From NCBI GenBank assembly GCA_017416535.1, contig JAFQCG010000001.1, forward strand, positions 823,013 through 887,012: 64,000 nt of DNA. Direction: 5' to 3'. This DNA is from Bacilli bacterium. GTDB taxonomy: Bacteria; Bacillota_I; Bacilli_A; RF39; UBA660. The notes under the pieces were generated by a model. It did not search any database. It was given only the letters and a program-made list of their open reading frames with translations, and had not been told where the DNA came from. Position numbers and translations under genes: made by a program. Position 1 is the first letter of the stretch; every line of letters begins with the position of its first letter. Shown here one piece after another: positions 35,070-42,790 of the stretch.

Positions 35070-35519
35070 ATGAATAATAATTTTTGTCCTAATTGTGGAA
35101 TGCAAATAGCACCTGGACAAGTTTGTCCTAATTGTGGGGCTCAACCTGCTATGAATCAAATGAATATGAATGGTGTTCAACAACAACCATATGTACAACA
35201 AAATATGCAACAAACTGATATGTCTGGTATGAACATGCAACAACAATTTCAACAAATGAATATGCAACAACAAGTTCCGGCAGCTGATGCTAATTGGAAA
35301 AATAAGAATGCGACACTTGGTTTAATTTTTGGTATTGTTTCATTCTTTATCTTTGGTTTTTTAGCTTTTATTGGACTAGGTCTTGCTATTAATGGTTTGA
35401 GTGAAGCTAAGCAACATGGTGGTAAAGGAAAAACGGTTGCAATCATTGCTATTGTTATTGATTCAATTTGTTCTTTATTAGTTTTATTAAATATGATTTT
35501 ATCAATAGTTGCTGCATAA
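35070..35519 (+). CDS. Zinc-ribbon/DUF4190 membrane protein 1
   Basis: A 149-residue protein: a double CxxC zinc ribbon at the N-terminus (FCPNCGMQIAPGQVCPNCG), a Met/Gln-rich linker with repeated NMQQQ units (residues about 30-72), then a DUF4190-like pair of membrane helices with the KNATLGLIFGIVSFFIFG start. Such proteins are frequent in Firmicutes and have no known function. AAAGGAG site. It leads a run of four small membrane-protein genes. Confidence 0.8.
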   Translation: MNNNFCPNCGMQIAPGQVCPNCGAQPAMNQMNMNGVQQQPYVQQNMQQTDMSGMNMQQQFQQMNMQQQVPAADANWKNKNATLGLIFGIVSFFIFGFLAFIGLGLAINGLSEAKQHGGKGKTVAIIAIVIDSICSLLVLLNMILSIVAA

Positions 35520-35540
35520 TAATAGTTAGGAGTTGGTTAT

Positions 35541-35921
35541 ATGGGATTCTGTCCTAATTGTGGTTTTAAAATAGAAGATGGTAATGATCAATTCTGTATG
35601 AATTGTGGTTATAATTTAGTTAATAATAATCAAAATTATAATATGAATAATAATATGGGAAATGGTCAATTTCAAGGATATGCAACACCATCAAATAATT
35701 ATTCTAATGGATGTGGAATTGCTGGATTTGTTTGTTCATTAGTTTCATTATTATGTTGTGGTCTTGTTGTGTTTGCTGGATTACCTCTTTCTATAGTTGG
35801 TTTAGTAAATGCTAATAAGCATAATGGTGTAGGTAAGGGATTATCTATTGCTGGTATTATTATAAGCGGTGTTACAATTCTTATAATGATGTTTAATATG
35901 TTATTTGTATTTATGATTTAA
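35541..35921 (+). CDS. Zinc-ribbon/DUF4190 membrane protein 2
   Basis: A 126-residue paralogue of the previous protein: zinc ribbon GFCPNCGFKIEDGNDQFCMNCG, an Asn-rich linker (NNNQNYNMNNNMGNGQF), then two membrane helices with GIAGFVCSLVSLLCCG and a NKHNGVGKGLSIAGIIISG loop that also occurs in copy 1 (QHGGKGKTVAIIAI). TAGGAG RBS. It is 21 bp downstream of copy 1. Confidence 0.8.
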   Translation: MGFCPNCGFKIEDGNDQFCMNCGYNLVNNNQNYNMNNNMGNGQFQGYATPSNNYSNGCGIAGFVCSLVSLLCCGLVVFAGLPLSIVGLVNANKHNGVGKGLSIAGIIISGVTILIMMFNMLFVFMI

Positions 35922-35963
35922 GCTATGATTTCATAGCTTTTTTTATAGAAAGGAGTAGATAAT

Positions 35964-36263
35964 ATGGATTGTTTCTTTAGGGATATATTTGATATATATT
36001 GTGCTGGCTGTGGTGGTACAAGAATGATTATTTCTATATTTAAATTTGATTTTTATCAAGCTTTTAGATACAATCCATTAATGTTTATTGTACTTATTGT
36101 AGGGGGAGTATTTGTTATATATAATATTATTTTAAAAGTACTTGGTAAAAAGTTATTTATTCCTAAACTTAAGTGGTGGATATTATTATATATTATTTTA
36201 GTAATTTATATGATACTTAGAAATATACCTGGATTTGAGTTTTTACTTCCTACTGATGTCTAA
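35964..36263 (+). CDS. DUF2752 membrane protein
   Basis: A 99-residue protein with the DUF2752 signature CAGCGGTRMIISIFKFDFYQAFRYNP, quoted in part as CAGCGGTRM, followed by two membrane helices (about residues 40-60 and 72-90). The Cys-x2-Cys pair probably binds a metal or forms a disulfide. DUF2752 genes commonly sit beside zinc-ribbon/DUF4190 genes. AAAGGAG site 8 bp upstream. Function unknown. Confidence 0.85.
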   Translation: MDCFFRDIFDIYCAGCGGTRMIISIFKFDFYQAFRYNPLMFIVLIVGGVFVIYNIILKVLGKKLFIPKLKWWILLYIILVIYMILRNIPGFEFLLPTDV

Positions 36264-36328
36264 GACTAGAAGAGTGGAGAAGGGGGAGTATAAAGGTAAT
36301 ACGGTGTGTTTAGTGAGGTGTTTAATTA

Positions 36329-36601
36329 ATGAAAAATAATTATAAATGTAAATTTAATTTATTTGGATTAATATTTGGAATTATTTCTTTATTATTATTT
36401 GTTTTATGTTTTTTTATTAAAAGAAATTATTTAATTTATTTATTAATTATTTTAATTTCAATTATTGGATTTATTTTATCTATAATTAATAAAAATAATA
36501 ATATTATTAAAGTAATGGGTATAATACTTAATGGATTAGTAGTAATTGGTTGGTTAATTACATTTATATTACTTATGATAGTTTATCTTATATTTGGTTA
36601 A
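36329..36601 (+). CDS. Small membrane protein, DUF4190-like
   Basis: A 90-residue protein with three hydrophobic segments (about residues 10-30, 34-50 and 62-88). The start NLFGLIFGIISLLLF and the VMGIILNGLVVIG loop resemble the membrane part of the two zinc-ribbon paralogues, so it may be a ribbon-less DUF4190 relative. GAGGTG lies upstream. It ends the small-membrane-protein cluster. Confidence 0.65.
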   Translation: MKNNYKCKFNLFGLIFGIISLLLFVLCFFIKRNYLIYLLIILISIIGFILSIINKNNNIIKVMGIILNGLVVIGWLITFILLMIVYLIFG

Positions 36602-36910
36602 ATTAAGTATAGAGAGGTATACTTTATATATATTAAATCTATTATACTAACTTCCTATAATTGATATTATGTTAACTTCTGTATTTAAAATAATTGAGGA
36701 TTATATACTCCTCTTTTTATTTATATATTTATTTATAATGATATGTACTATTCTATTTAATTAATAATCTATTATTTAATATTAAATTAAATTAATTTAA
36801 ATTATTATATATAAGAAAAATTTTAAATTTTATTTTTATGTTTAATTTTATATTTATATTAATATATAGACCTTTATATATACCTTATTTTATATATAGT
36901 TAATTTATAC
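36602..36910. other. AT-rich noncoding stretch with a weak terminator
   Basis: About 300 bp of almost pure A/T without a convincing gene. A hairpin, GAGGA (36696-36700) with TCCTC (36709-36713) followed by TTTTT, may end the upstream cluster. A 14-bp palindrome TTAAATTAATTTAA occurs near 36785-36800. A 31-codon frame from 36668 lacks an RBS. Confidence 0.5.
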
Positions 36911-37070
36911 ATTCATTTTAAGCGATTTATCTTTAATTAGATGATGACTCCTCTACCTCGATTCATTCTAGTGAATTTATCTTTTTTTAGATGATATGTT
37001 CATCACTTAAAATTATGTGGATGCATTCTAAGCGATTTAGAATTAAAAAGATGTATAGTTCTTCATCTCG
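36911..37070. repeat. Three imperfect tandem repeats
   Basis: Three units start at 36911, 36961 and 37021 (spacing 50 and 60 bp). Each opens CATTYTA-GYGAATTTA-like (units 1 and 3 share TAAGCGATTTA), continues with an AGATGAT-like segment, and units 1 and 3 end YCTCGATT. The repeats are far less AT-rich than their flanks, and they end about 65 bp before the DUF1540 start codon. They could be protein-binding iterons or part of an RNA. Confidence 0.55.
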
Positions 37071-37134
37071 ATTTAAAATACGAAATGTATAAAATATTGA
37101 TATTTGTTGCATTATAATGAATGGAGGGATAATT

Positions 37135-37356
37135 ATGTCTAAAAAGAAGAGTAATCATAATATTAAGTGTGACGTGGTCTCTTGTAAAAATAATAATTAT
37201 GAAGAGGGGACTTGTCGCTTAGAAAAAGTATCTATTAGTTGCTCATGTGACAATGATAAATGTTGTGATTCTAATGAAACAGTATGTCAAAGTTTTAAAG
37301 AAACTTCATCTAATATTACTGATAATGAATATGAAGTAGATTCAGAAATTGAATAA
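37135..37356 (+). CDS. DUF1540 cysteine-rich protein
   Basis: A 73-residue protein with seven Cys in the DUF1540 pattern: IKCDVVSCKNNN, then CRLEKVSISC, then a final ETVCQSF. The order suggests a metal-binding small domain. Members are common in Firmicutes, often as paired repeats; here there is one repeat and an acidic tail. A -10-like TATAAT lies at 37113-37118. The ATG at 37135 follows GGAGGG. Confidence 0.8.
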   Translation: MSKKKSNHNIKCDVVSCKNNNYEEGTCRLEKVSISCSCDNDKCCDSNETVCQSFKETSSNITDNEYEVDSEIE

Positions 37357-37358
37357 AT

Positions 37359-37386
37359 AAAAAAGAGGGGGTCTCCTCTTTTTTTG
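37359..37386. terminator. Bidirectional terminator
   Basis: AAAAAGAGG (37360-37368) pairs with CCTCTTTTT (37375-37383) around GGGTCT. It ends DUF1540 on the plus strand and the ABC operon on the minus strand. Confidence 0.85.
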
Positions 37387-37413
37387 TGCTTCCCCTCTTC
37401 TACTGCTCTATTT

Positions 37414-38127
37414 TTATTTTGTTTTTTTTAAGTCATATATTTCATCAACTATATCACATACATTTTGGGAATGAGTTACTATAATTACACATTTACCTTC
37501 CTCATGAGCTAACTTTTTAAATATATCTAATATTTCACTTTCTGTTTGCTTATCAAGATTTCCTGTTGGTTCATCTGCAACTATCATTTTAGGATTATAA
37601 GATAAACTTCTAGCAATTGCAACACGTTGTTGTTCTCCTCCAGATAGACGTAATACTTTACGGTCGGCATAACTTTCTTTTAATCCTACACTCTGCATTA
37701 ATTCAATGGCTTTTTGTTTTTTGTTTTTTATTTTTGCACCACTTGCATCCATTGAAAGAATAATATTTTCGCTTGCTGTCATGTATGGAAGTAAATTGTA
37801 ACTTTGAAATACTATACCAATTTGACTATTTCTATATGTGTCTAGATTTATATTTTTTAAGTCTTTACCATCAAAGATTATTGAACCTTCAGTACATCTT
37901 TCAAGACCACTTATTAGTGATAATAGAGTTGTTTTACCCGTACCACTTCTACCTCTTATTGCATATATTTTACCTTTTTCAAAGTTATAATTAACATCTC
38001 TTAATGCATATTCATTTTCTTCAGCATCACTATATCTATAACTAGCATTTTGAATACTTAACAAGATATTATCTTTGTTGATATCTTGTTTTTTTGTTGT
38101 TTTACTGGATTTATTATTGTTTTTCAT
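37414..38127 (-). CDS. ABC transporter ATP-binding protein (MacB/LolD type)
   Basis: A 237-residue ATPase: Walker A GRSGTGKTTLL, Q-loop FQSYNLLPYM, signature LSGGEQQR, Walker B MIVADEPTGNLD and H-loop VTHS. It starts 2 bp after the permease gene and is therefore its ATPase. It is the last gene of the htrA-permease-ATPase unit, which a two-component system is predicted to control. Confidence 0.92.
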   Translation of the reverse strand: MKNNNKSSKTTKKQDINKDNILLSIQNASYRYSDAEENEYALRDVNYNFEKGKIYAIRGRSGTGKTTLLSLISGLERCTEGSIIFDGKDLKNINLDTYRNSQIGIVFQSYNLLPYMTASENIILSMDASGAKIKNKKQKAIELMQSVGLKESYADRKVLRLSGGEQQRVAIARSLSYNPKMIVADEPTGNLDKQTESEILDIFKKLAHEEGKCVIIVTHSQNVCDIVDEIYDLKKTK

Positions 38128-38129
38128 TA

Positions 38130-39602
38130 CTATGACCTCTCTTTCAATATAGTAAGTGGTGAGAATCTTTGAATACTAATCATTGATGCTATACTACTAA
38201 CTAAGACTAGTGAAAGACCTATAACTAGTAATTCAGATATAACTGTTATATCAACAACTGCGTCAATTGAATCATATGCTTGAATACTAGGTATTCCTGA
38301 TGCTTTATTAAAGTCTGGCATTTTTCCTCTATCTTCTCCTGGGTTTCCACCTGGACCGCCAAAGTTGTTTTGCATTTGTTCTCTTGATTCTGAAGAGTTT
38401 TCTATTTCACTTTTTAATAGAGTGTTACTTACTGGTTTTGATATTGTTGCCCCTACTCCCGCACCTATAATTAAAGCAACTAATGCGACTAATAATAGTT
38501 CAGATACAAATTGCATTGTAAGTTTTAGTTTGCTTATTCCTATTGTTCTGAAAACTCCAATTTCATATTTTCTTTCTCTAATATTGATCATGTTTAATAT
38601 GAATAAGACAATGCCACCGATTAGTAGTGTAATTATTAAGAAAGTAGTAGCGAATGATTTTACATTTTTTACTGATGAAACTCCTGCTTCAGCTTGTTGT
38701 TGGTTTGTTTCGACAACGTATGTTTCATCTAATCCTTTTTCATAAAAAGATTTTTGAATTGTTTCAGCATTAGCATAATCATCAATTATAAAAGTAGGAT
38801 TAATTGAACCTTTTATACTATCATTTTCTTCATCTATTTTTACTAGGGCATCAGCATTTGTAACTAATGTGTTTGCTGAGTTAGAAAACATACTCATCAT
38901 TGAACTTTCTTCAGTATCATTATCTTTAAATATTCCTATTATTTCAAATTCATATGTATTTTCATCTTCATCTTCTAATTTAATTTTATCATTTAGTGAT
39001 AATTCATTGTATGTTGCGAGTTCTTCATTAATAAATACATAATTACCATTAAATACAACTTCCCATGCATTATCAGTTATTTCACTCATTGTATATGTTC
39101 CATTAATAAATTCACTCATGGAGTCAACTGAACTATATCCTGTTAGAGTAAAGTCCATTGAAGAATTCATATGGCCTTTACTACCTCTATCTCCACCAAA
39201 ACCTCCAGGTGGAGTGTTTGTTTCTATTTCTGCTTTATCTATATTATTTCCATTTAAAGATAAGCTGTAAGTATAGTAATAACTTTTAATATTCTCAACT
39301 TCTGCGAATGACTTAATGTCATCTATAGTATAAGTCGCAATATTTTCAAATTTTTCTTTTGCTTGTTCTCTTCCTTCTTCTCCCCTAATGTCAAAATCTT
39401 TCATCATATTTTGTCTATTAAATGATAGTGTTAGTTCTTTATCATAGACACTACTATATGAATTAATTAAATCTGATGCGGTATTATTAATTGCAAGTGT
39501 AATTGTACACGCACATGCGATAACTAATATAATTGCTCCTATTAGAATATTTCTGCCTTTATTTCTTGTGATTGAAATCCAGGCGTTTTTTAATATAAAC
39601 AT
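38130..39602 (-). CDS. FtsX/MacB-like ABC permease
   Basis: A 490-residue permease. One helix near the N-terminus (residues 18-38) is followed by an extracytoplasmic region of about 270 residues, then three helices toward the C-terminus, with the typical EIGVFRTIGISKLKL coupling loop and a final RFSPLTILKE. The periplasm-like region has Gly/Pro-rich stretches (PPGGFGGDRGSKG, and FGGPGGNPGEDRGK between the last helices). It is most likely an export or stress-response mechanotransmitter. It starts 18 bp after htrA. Confidence 0.88.
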   Translation of the reverse strand: MFILKNAWISITRNKGRNILIGAIILVIACACTITLAINNTASDLINSYSSVYDKELTLSFNRQNMMKDFDIRGEEGREQAKEKFENIATYTIDDIKSFAEVENIKSYYYTYSLSLNGNNIDKAEIETNTPPGGFGGDRGSKGHMNSSMDFTLTGYSSVDSMSEFINGTYTMSEITDNAWEVVFNGNYVFINEELATYNELSLNDKIKLEDEDENTYEFEIIGIFKDNDTEESSMMSMFSNSANTLVTNADALVKIDEENDSIKGSINPTFIIDDYANAETIQKSFYEKGLDETYVVETNQQQAEAGVSSVKNVKSFATTFLIITLLIGGIVLFILNMINIRERKYEIGVFRTIGISKLKLTMQFVSELLLVALVALIIGAGVGATISKPVSNTLLKSEIENSSESREQMQNNFGGPGGNPGEDRGKMPDFNKASGIPSIQAYDSIDAVVDITVISELLVIGLSLVLVSSIASMISIQRFSPLTILKERS

Positions 39603-39620
39603 TTTATATCTCCTCTCGTT

Positions 39621-40706
39621 TTAAGATAATTTTATTGAAATTTCTTTCTCATTGTTATCTCTTATTATTTTTATTTTAATTGTTTCTCCACTTTTATATT
39701 TATATAATTCGTATCTTAAATATGCTACATTTTTAACAGATTTATTATTTATTTCTGTAATTACATCTCCTATTTTAAGGTTGTTATCAGCTATAGAATC
39801 GTTTTCGATATCAATTACGATTACTCCAGAAGTAATATTACTACTAATATAATTTCTATAATTCATATAGTATTTAGCGTCTTCTACGTTTAACATAGAA
39901 ATACCTAAATATGGTTTAGAACTTTCTTTACCATTTATAATCTCTTCTGCTTTTTCTATCGCTACTTCTATTGGGATAGCAAAACCTATTCCTTCTACAC
40001 CGGTAGATGATATTTTAGCATTAACAACACCAATTACTTCTCCGTTAGAGTTTGATATTGGTCCACCACTATTACCACTGTTTACAGGTGAATCTGTCTG
40101 TAGAACATTCATAATGTAGTCTGATTGTCTTGAATTGGATAAGCTTACTTCTACTAATCTTTCTTTTCCTGATAAAATGCCTCTTGTAACTGTCCATGAG
40201 TATATATCTCCTAGTGGAGCTCCAATGGTAAATGTTGTATCTCCAACTCTCATAATATCACTATTTCCAATTTCAACGGCTTTATAATTTTCTTTTGTTG
40301 TGACTTTTAGAATGGCAATATCACTATATTCATCACTTCCAACTAATGTTGCGGTTAATGCATCTGTATCAGTATATGTTACTTTGAATGAGTCTCCTCC
40401 ATCAACTACGTGATGATTAGTTATTATATATGTATCATTACTATTTACTTTATATATAAATCCTGAACCACTACCAATTACTTGATTTTTTGATAGTGTT
40501 GAGACAACTATAACACTGTCATATACTTTTTCAACGGCATCAGCTATTCCAGTTTCTGTAACTGTAACATCTTTTTCTAATTTAGTAATTGTTTCTCTAA
40601 ATAGACTTGGATATTTATCTATAATTAGAATTGTAGATGCTATACCTAAGATGAATATACCAATAATTACTAATAAATTTAGTAATATTTTCGCTCTTTT
40701 CTGCAA
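39621..40706 (-). CDS. HtrA/DegP-like serine protease
   Basis: A 361-residue membrane-anchored protease: an N-terminal helix (about residues 9-29), a trypsin-like domain with the catalytic triad His in NHHVVDGG, Asp in YSDIAILKV and Ser in GNSGGPISNSNG, and one C-terminal PDZ domain (about 255-355). HtrA degrades misfolded secreted proteins at the cell surface. The start codon is TTG with AGGAGG 8 bp upstream. It has its own tandem regulator box and is the first gene of the transporter unit. Confidence 0.92.
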   Translation of the reverse strand: MQKRAKILLNLLVIIGIFILGIASTILIIDKYPSLFRETITKLEKDVTVTETGIADAVEKVYDSVIVVSTLSKNQVIGSGSGFIYKVNSNDTYIITNHHVVDGGDSFKVTYTDTDALTATLVGSDEYSDIAILKVTTKENYKAVEIGNSDIMRVGDTTFTIGAPLGDIYSWTVTRGILSGKERLVEVSLSNSRQSDYIMNVLQTDSPVNSGNSGGPISNSNGEVIGVVNAKISSTGVEGIGFAIPIEVAIEKAEEIINGKESSKPYLGISMLNVEDAKYYMNYRNYISSNITSGVIVIDIENDSIADNNLKIGDVITEINNKSVKNVAYLRYELYKYKSGETIKIKIIRDNNEKEISIKLS

Positions 40707-40738
40707 CTTAATTCCTCCTTAATATTTACTACATATTT

Positions 40739-40771
40739 AGTCTATAATTTAAACATTAAAAAAACATTAAA
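40739..40771 (-). promoter_or_regulatory. Tandem response-regulator box and promoter of htrA
   Basis: On the minus strand, TTAATGTTT occurs twice 11 bp apart (40770-40762 and 40759-40751), just upstream of a -10 (TATAGA at 40746-40741, or TAGACT at 40744-40739 with the same 14-bp offset as the regulator promoter). The first copy is also the descending arm of the kinase gene's terminator. An 11-bp direct repeat is typical of OmpR/PhoB-family regulators. Confidence 0.6.
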
Positions 40772-40794
40772 ATATAATATTTTTAATGTTTTTA
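40761..40794 (-). terminator. Terminator after the histidine kinase gene
   Basis: AAAACATTAAAA pairs with TTTTAATGTTTT (12 bp) around ATATTATA, followed by TTT. It overlaps the kinase stop codon, and its right arm is shared with the htrA regulator box. Confidence 0.75.
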
Positions 40795-42000
40795 TTTAAA
40801 AATCACTCTAAATGTTGTGGTATTGTTTTTTGAAAAGACTTTTATTTCTCCGTTATGATTATTAACTATGTTTTTAGCAATAGCTAAACCAAGACCATAT
40901 CTATTTGAATCTCTATTTCTGGATTTATCACTACGATAGAATCTTTCAAATATTTTGTCTAATTCATCTTCTGGTATGTCTTTACCATTATTTGTAATTT
41001 CTAATATAATTTGATTTTTATCTTTATATAAATTAACTTTAATCACACTATTTTTAAAACTATGTTTTATAGCATTATCAATTAATATACTTACTACTTC
41101 ATCTATTTCTTGTTCACTACACTTTAATTTGATATCTTTGGTAATTGATTGCTCTATTGTGACATTAATTTCATAAGCTAAACTATCAAATACTAATACT
41201 CTTTTTTCTACTATTTTTGATAAATTATTTAGTGAATAAAGTTCTTTATTAATTCCTTTTTCTGATTTAGATAAATCTAATAGTTTAGTAATTAGATTGT
41301 TCATTCTATCTGATTCTGATTTTATATTATTTATATATTTTTCATTTTTCTTATTTGTTTCTATACAATCTATGCTTGCCATTATTACTGCGAGAGGTGT
41401 TTTTAATTCATGTGATGCATCGGCAATAAAATCTTTTTGTTTGCTGAATGATTCTTCTACTGGGTTTGTAATCCATTTTGTAATTTCTTTTGATATGTAA
41501 TATACTGCTAGTTCAGATAAGGCAATTATAATGCATGTTATTAATAAGATGATTGACAATCTAGTTCTAATATTTGAGGTATCAACAATAACTAAATATT
41601 CTCCTGATTTAAAGTTGTATGATGTATTAGAAAAATATAGATTATTTATTCTTATATTACTTCTATAATTATTTGAAATTATTTGTCTTGCTTTAGAAGT
41701 TATTTCATTATTAAAATTATTTTCGTTATGACTTATCTGATTTATTATATTATTATTTCTATCTAATATAAAGGTATAAAAATTATAGTCCATTATTATT
41801 ATTTTATCATTTTGATCTTTTATGATTGGTTTTTTGTTTGGTGTTTCAAAAAACATTCTATTCATTCTTGTAAGGTTTGTTTTAATTCCATTATATTCTT
41901 TTTGGTATGATTGTATATTAAATACTATTGTTGTTACTAGAATGAATAAAGAGATAATAGAAAAAATTGTATAGAATGTTTTATTTTTTAATTTATCCAT
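40792..42000 (-). CDS. Sensor histidine kinase
   Basis: A 402-residue two-helix sensor: TM1 about 9-29, an extracytoplasmic loop of about 115 residues, TM2 about 148-168, then a HisKA domain with H196 in DASHELKTP and an HATPase_c domain with ILIDNAIKH (N box), FYRSD and YGLGLAIAKNIV (G box). It is the VanS/CssS/PhoR type. The gene directly abuts the response-regulator gene. Its sensor loop lacks a recognisable ligand domain. Confidence 0.92.
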   Translation of the reverse strand: MDKLKNKTFYTIFSIISLFILVTTIVFNIQSYQKEYNGIKTNLTRMNRMFFETPNKKPIIKDQNDKIIIMDYNFYTFILDRNNNIINQISHNENNFNNEITSKARQIISNNYRSNIRINNLYFSNTSYNFKSGEYLVIVDTSNIRTRLSIILLITCIIIALSELAVYYISKEITKWITNPVEESFSKQKDFIADASHELKTPLAVIMASIDCIETNKKNEKYINNIKSESDRMNNLITKLLDLSKSEKGINKELYSLNNLSKIVEKRVLVFDSLAYEINVTIEQSITKDIKLKCSEQEIDEVVSILIDNAIKHSFKNSVIKVNLYKDKNQIILEITNNGKDIPEDELDKIFERFYRSDKSRNRDSNRYGLGLAIAKNIVNNHNGEIKVFSKNNTTTFRVIFK

Positions 42001-42678
42001 TTATACCTCCAATTTATAGCCCATTCCTCTGATTGCTTTTATTGTAACGTCTGAGTCTATTATTTTTAGTTTTTTTCTAATGAATGATAAATATGCTTCT
42101 AGGTTGTTTGATTCAAAGTCTTTTTCTATACCCCAAATTTTATCATATATTTGTTCTTTTGATATTATTTGATTTGAATTTCGCATTAAGTATTCTAAAA
42201 TCATTAATTCTTTATAAGATATGTTTATTGTTTCATTATTTTTTGTACATAGGATAGTAGAAGTACGTACATTTAATTCTATATCATTAAATTTTAAAAG
42301 GTCTTTATTTGTATTTTTTATATTGTTTCTTAATTGAACGTTGACTCTAGCGACTAATTCTTCCATATGAAATGGTTTTGTTATATAATCATTAGCTCCG
42401 TGTTCAAATCCTAATAATTTATCATCTAATGAGGCTTTGGCTGTTAACATAATGACTTTTGTATCTATATTATTATTTCTTAGTTCTTTTAATATTTCTA
42501 TTCCATTTATTTTAGGTAACATTATATCTAATATAATGAGATCGTAAATTCCGCTTAGCGCATTATTTAATCCGTCTTCGCCGTCTAAAGATATTTCTAC
42601 ATCATATTTTTCTTTTTTTAATTTTGTAGATATTATATCTGCTAAAGAAAATTCATCTTCAACTACTAATATACGCAT
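42001..42678 (-). CDS. OmpR-family response regulator
   Basis: A 225-residue regulator: receiver domain with acidic ED pair at the start (LVVEDE), phosphoacceptor D51 (LIILDIMLP), conserved Thr/Lys (MLTAKAS), and a C-terminal winged helix ending YLSFIRKKL then IRGMGYKLEV. I start at the ATG at 42678; the frame begins four codons earlier inside the GGTGAT RBS. A tandem box overlaps its own promoter, so it is probably autoregulated. Confidence 0.94.
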   Translation of the reverse strand: MRILVVEDEFSLADIISTKLKKEKYDVEISLDGEDGLNNALSGIYDLIILDIMLPKINGIEILKELRNNNIDTKVIMLTAKASLDDKLLGFEHGANDYITKPFHMEELVARVNVQLRNNIKNTNKDLLKFNDIELNVRTSTILCTKNNETINISYKELMILEYLMRNSNQIISKEQIYDKIWGIEKDFESNNLEAYLSFIRKKLKIIDSDVTIKAIRGMGYKLEV

Positions 42679-42697
42679 ATTAATCACCACCTATATG

Positions 42698-42730
42698 ATT
42701 ATAAAAGAAAAATATTAAAATAACATTAAA
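42698..42730 (-). promoter_or_regulatory. Tandem response-regulator box and promoter of the two-component operon
   Basis: On the minus strand, TTTAATGTT and TTTAATATT are 11 bp apart (within 42730-42710), followed by TATAAT at 42703-42698. From the second TAAT to the -10 is 14 bp. The same arrangement occurs upstream of htrA. Confidence 0.65.
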
Positions 42731-42761
42731 GTTATATTAATAATTGTAATTTATTATATCA

Positions 42762-42790
42762 CAAAAAAAGAGATGAAATTTTCTCTTTTT
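42762..42790 (-). terminator. Terminator containing the deoB stop region
   Basis: On the minus strand AAAAAGAGA pairs with TCTCTTTTT around a loop AAATTTTCA, followed by TTG; it separates deoB from the two-component operon. Confidence 0.75.

Noticed and set aside
36668-36763. A 31-codon hydrophobic ORF in the AT-rich gap
   Set aside because: It has no Shine-Dalgarno, lies across a probable terminator, and its composition is what AT-rich DNA gives by chance.
36911-37070. CRISPR array
   Set aside because: Only three units, imperfect copies, 50 and 60 bp spacing and no distinct spacers or cas genes.
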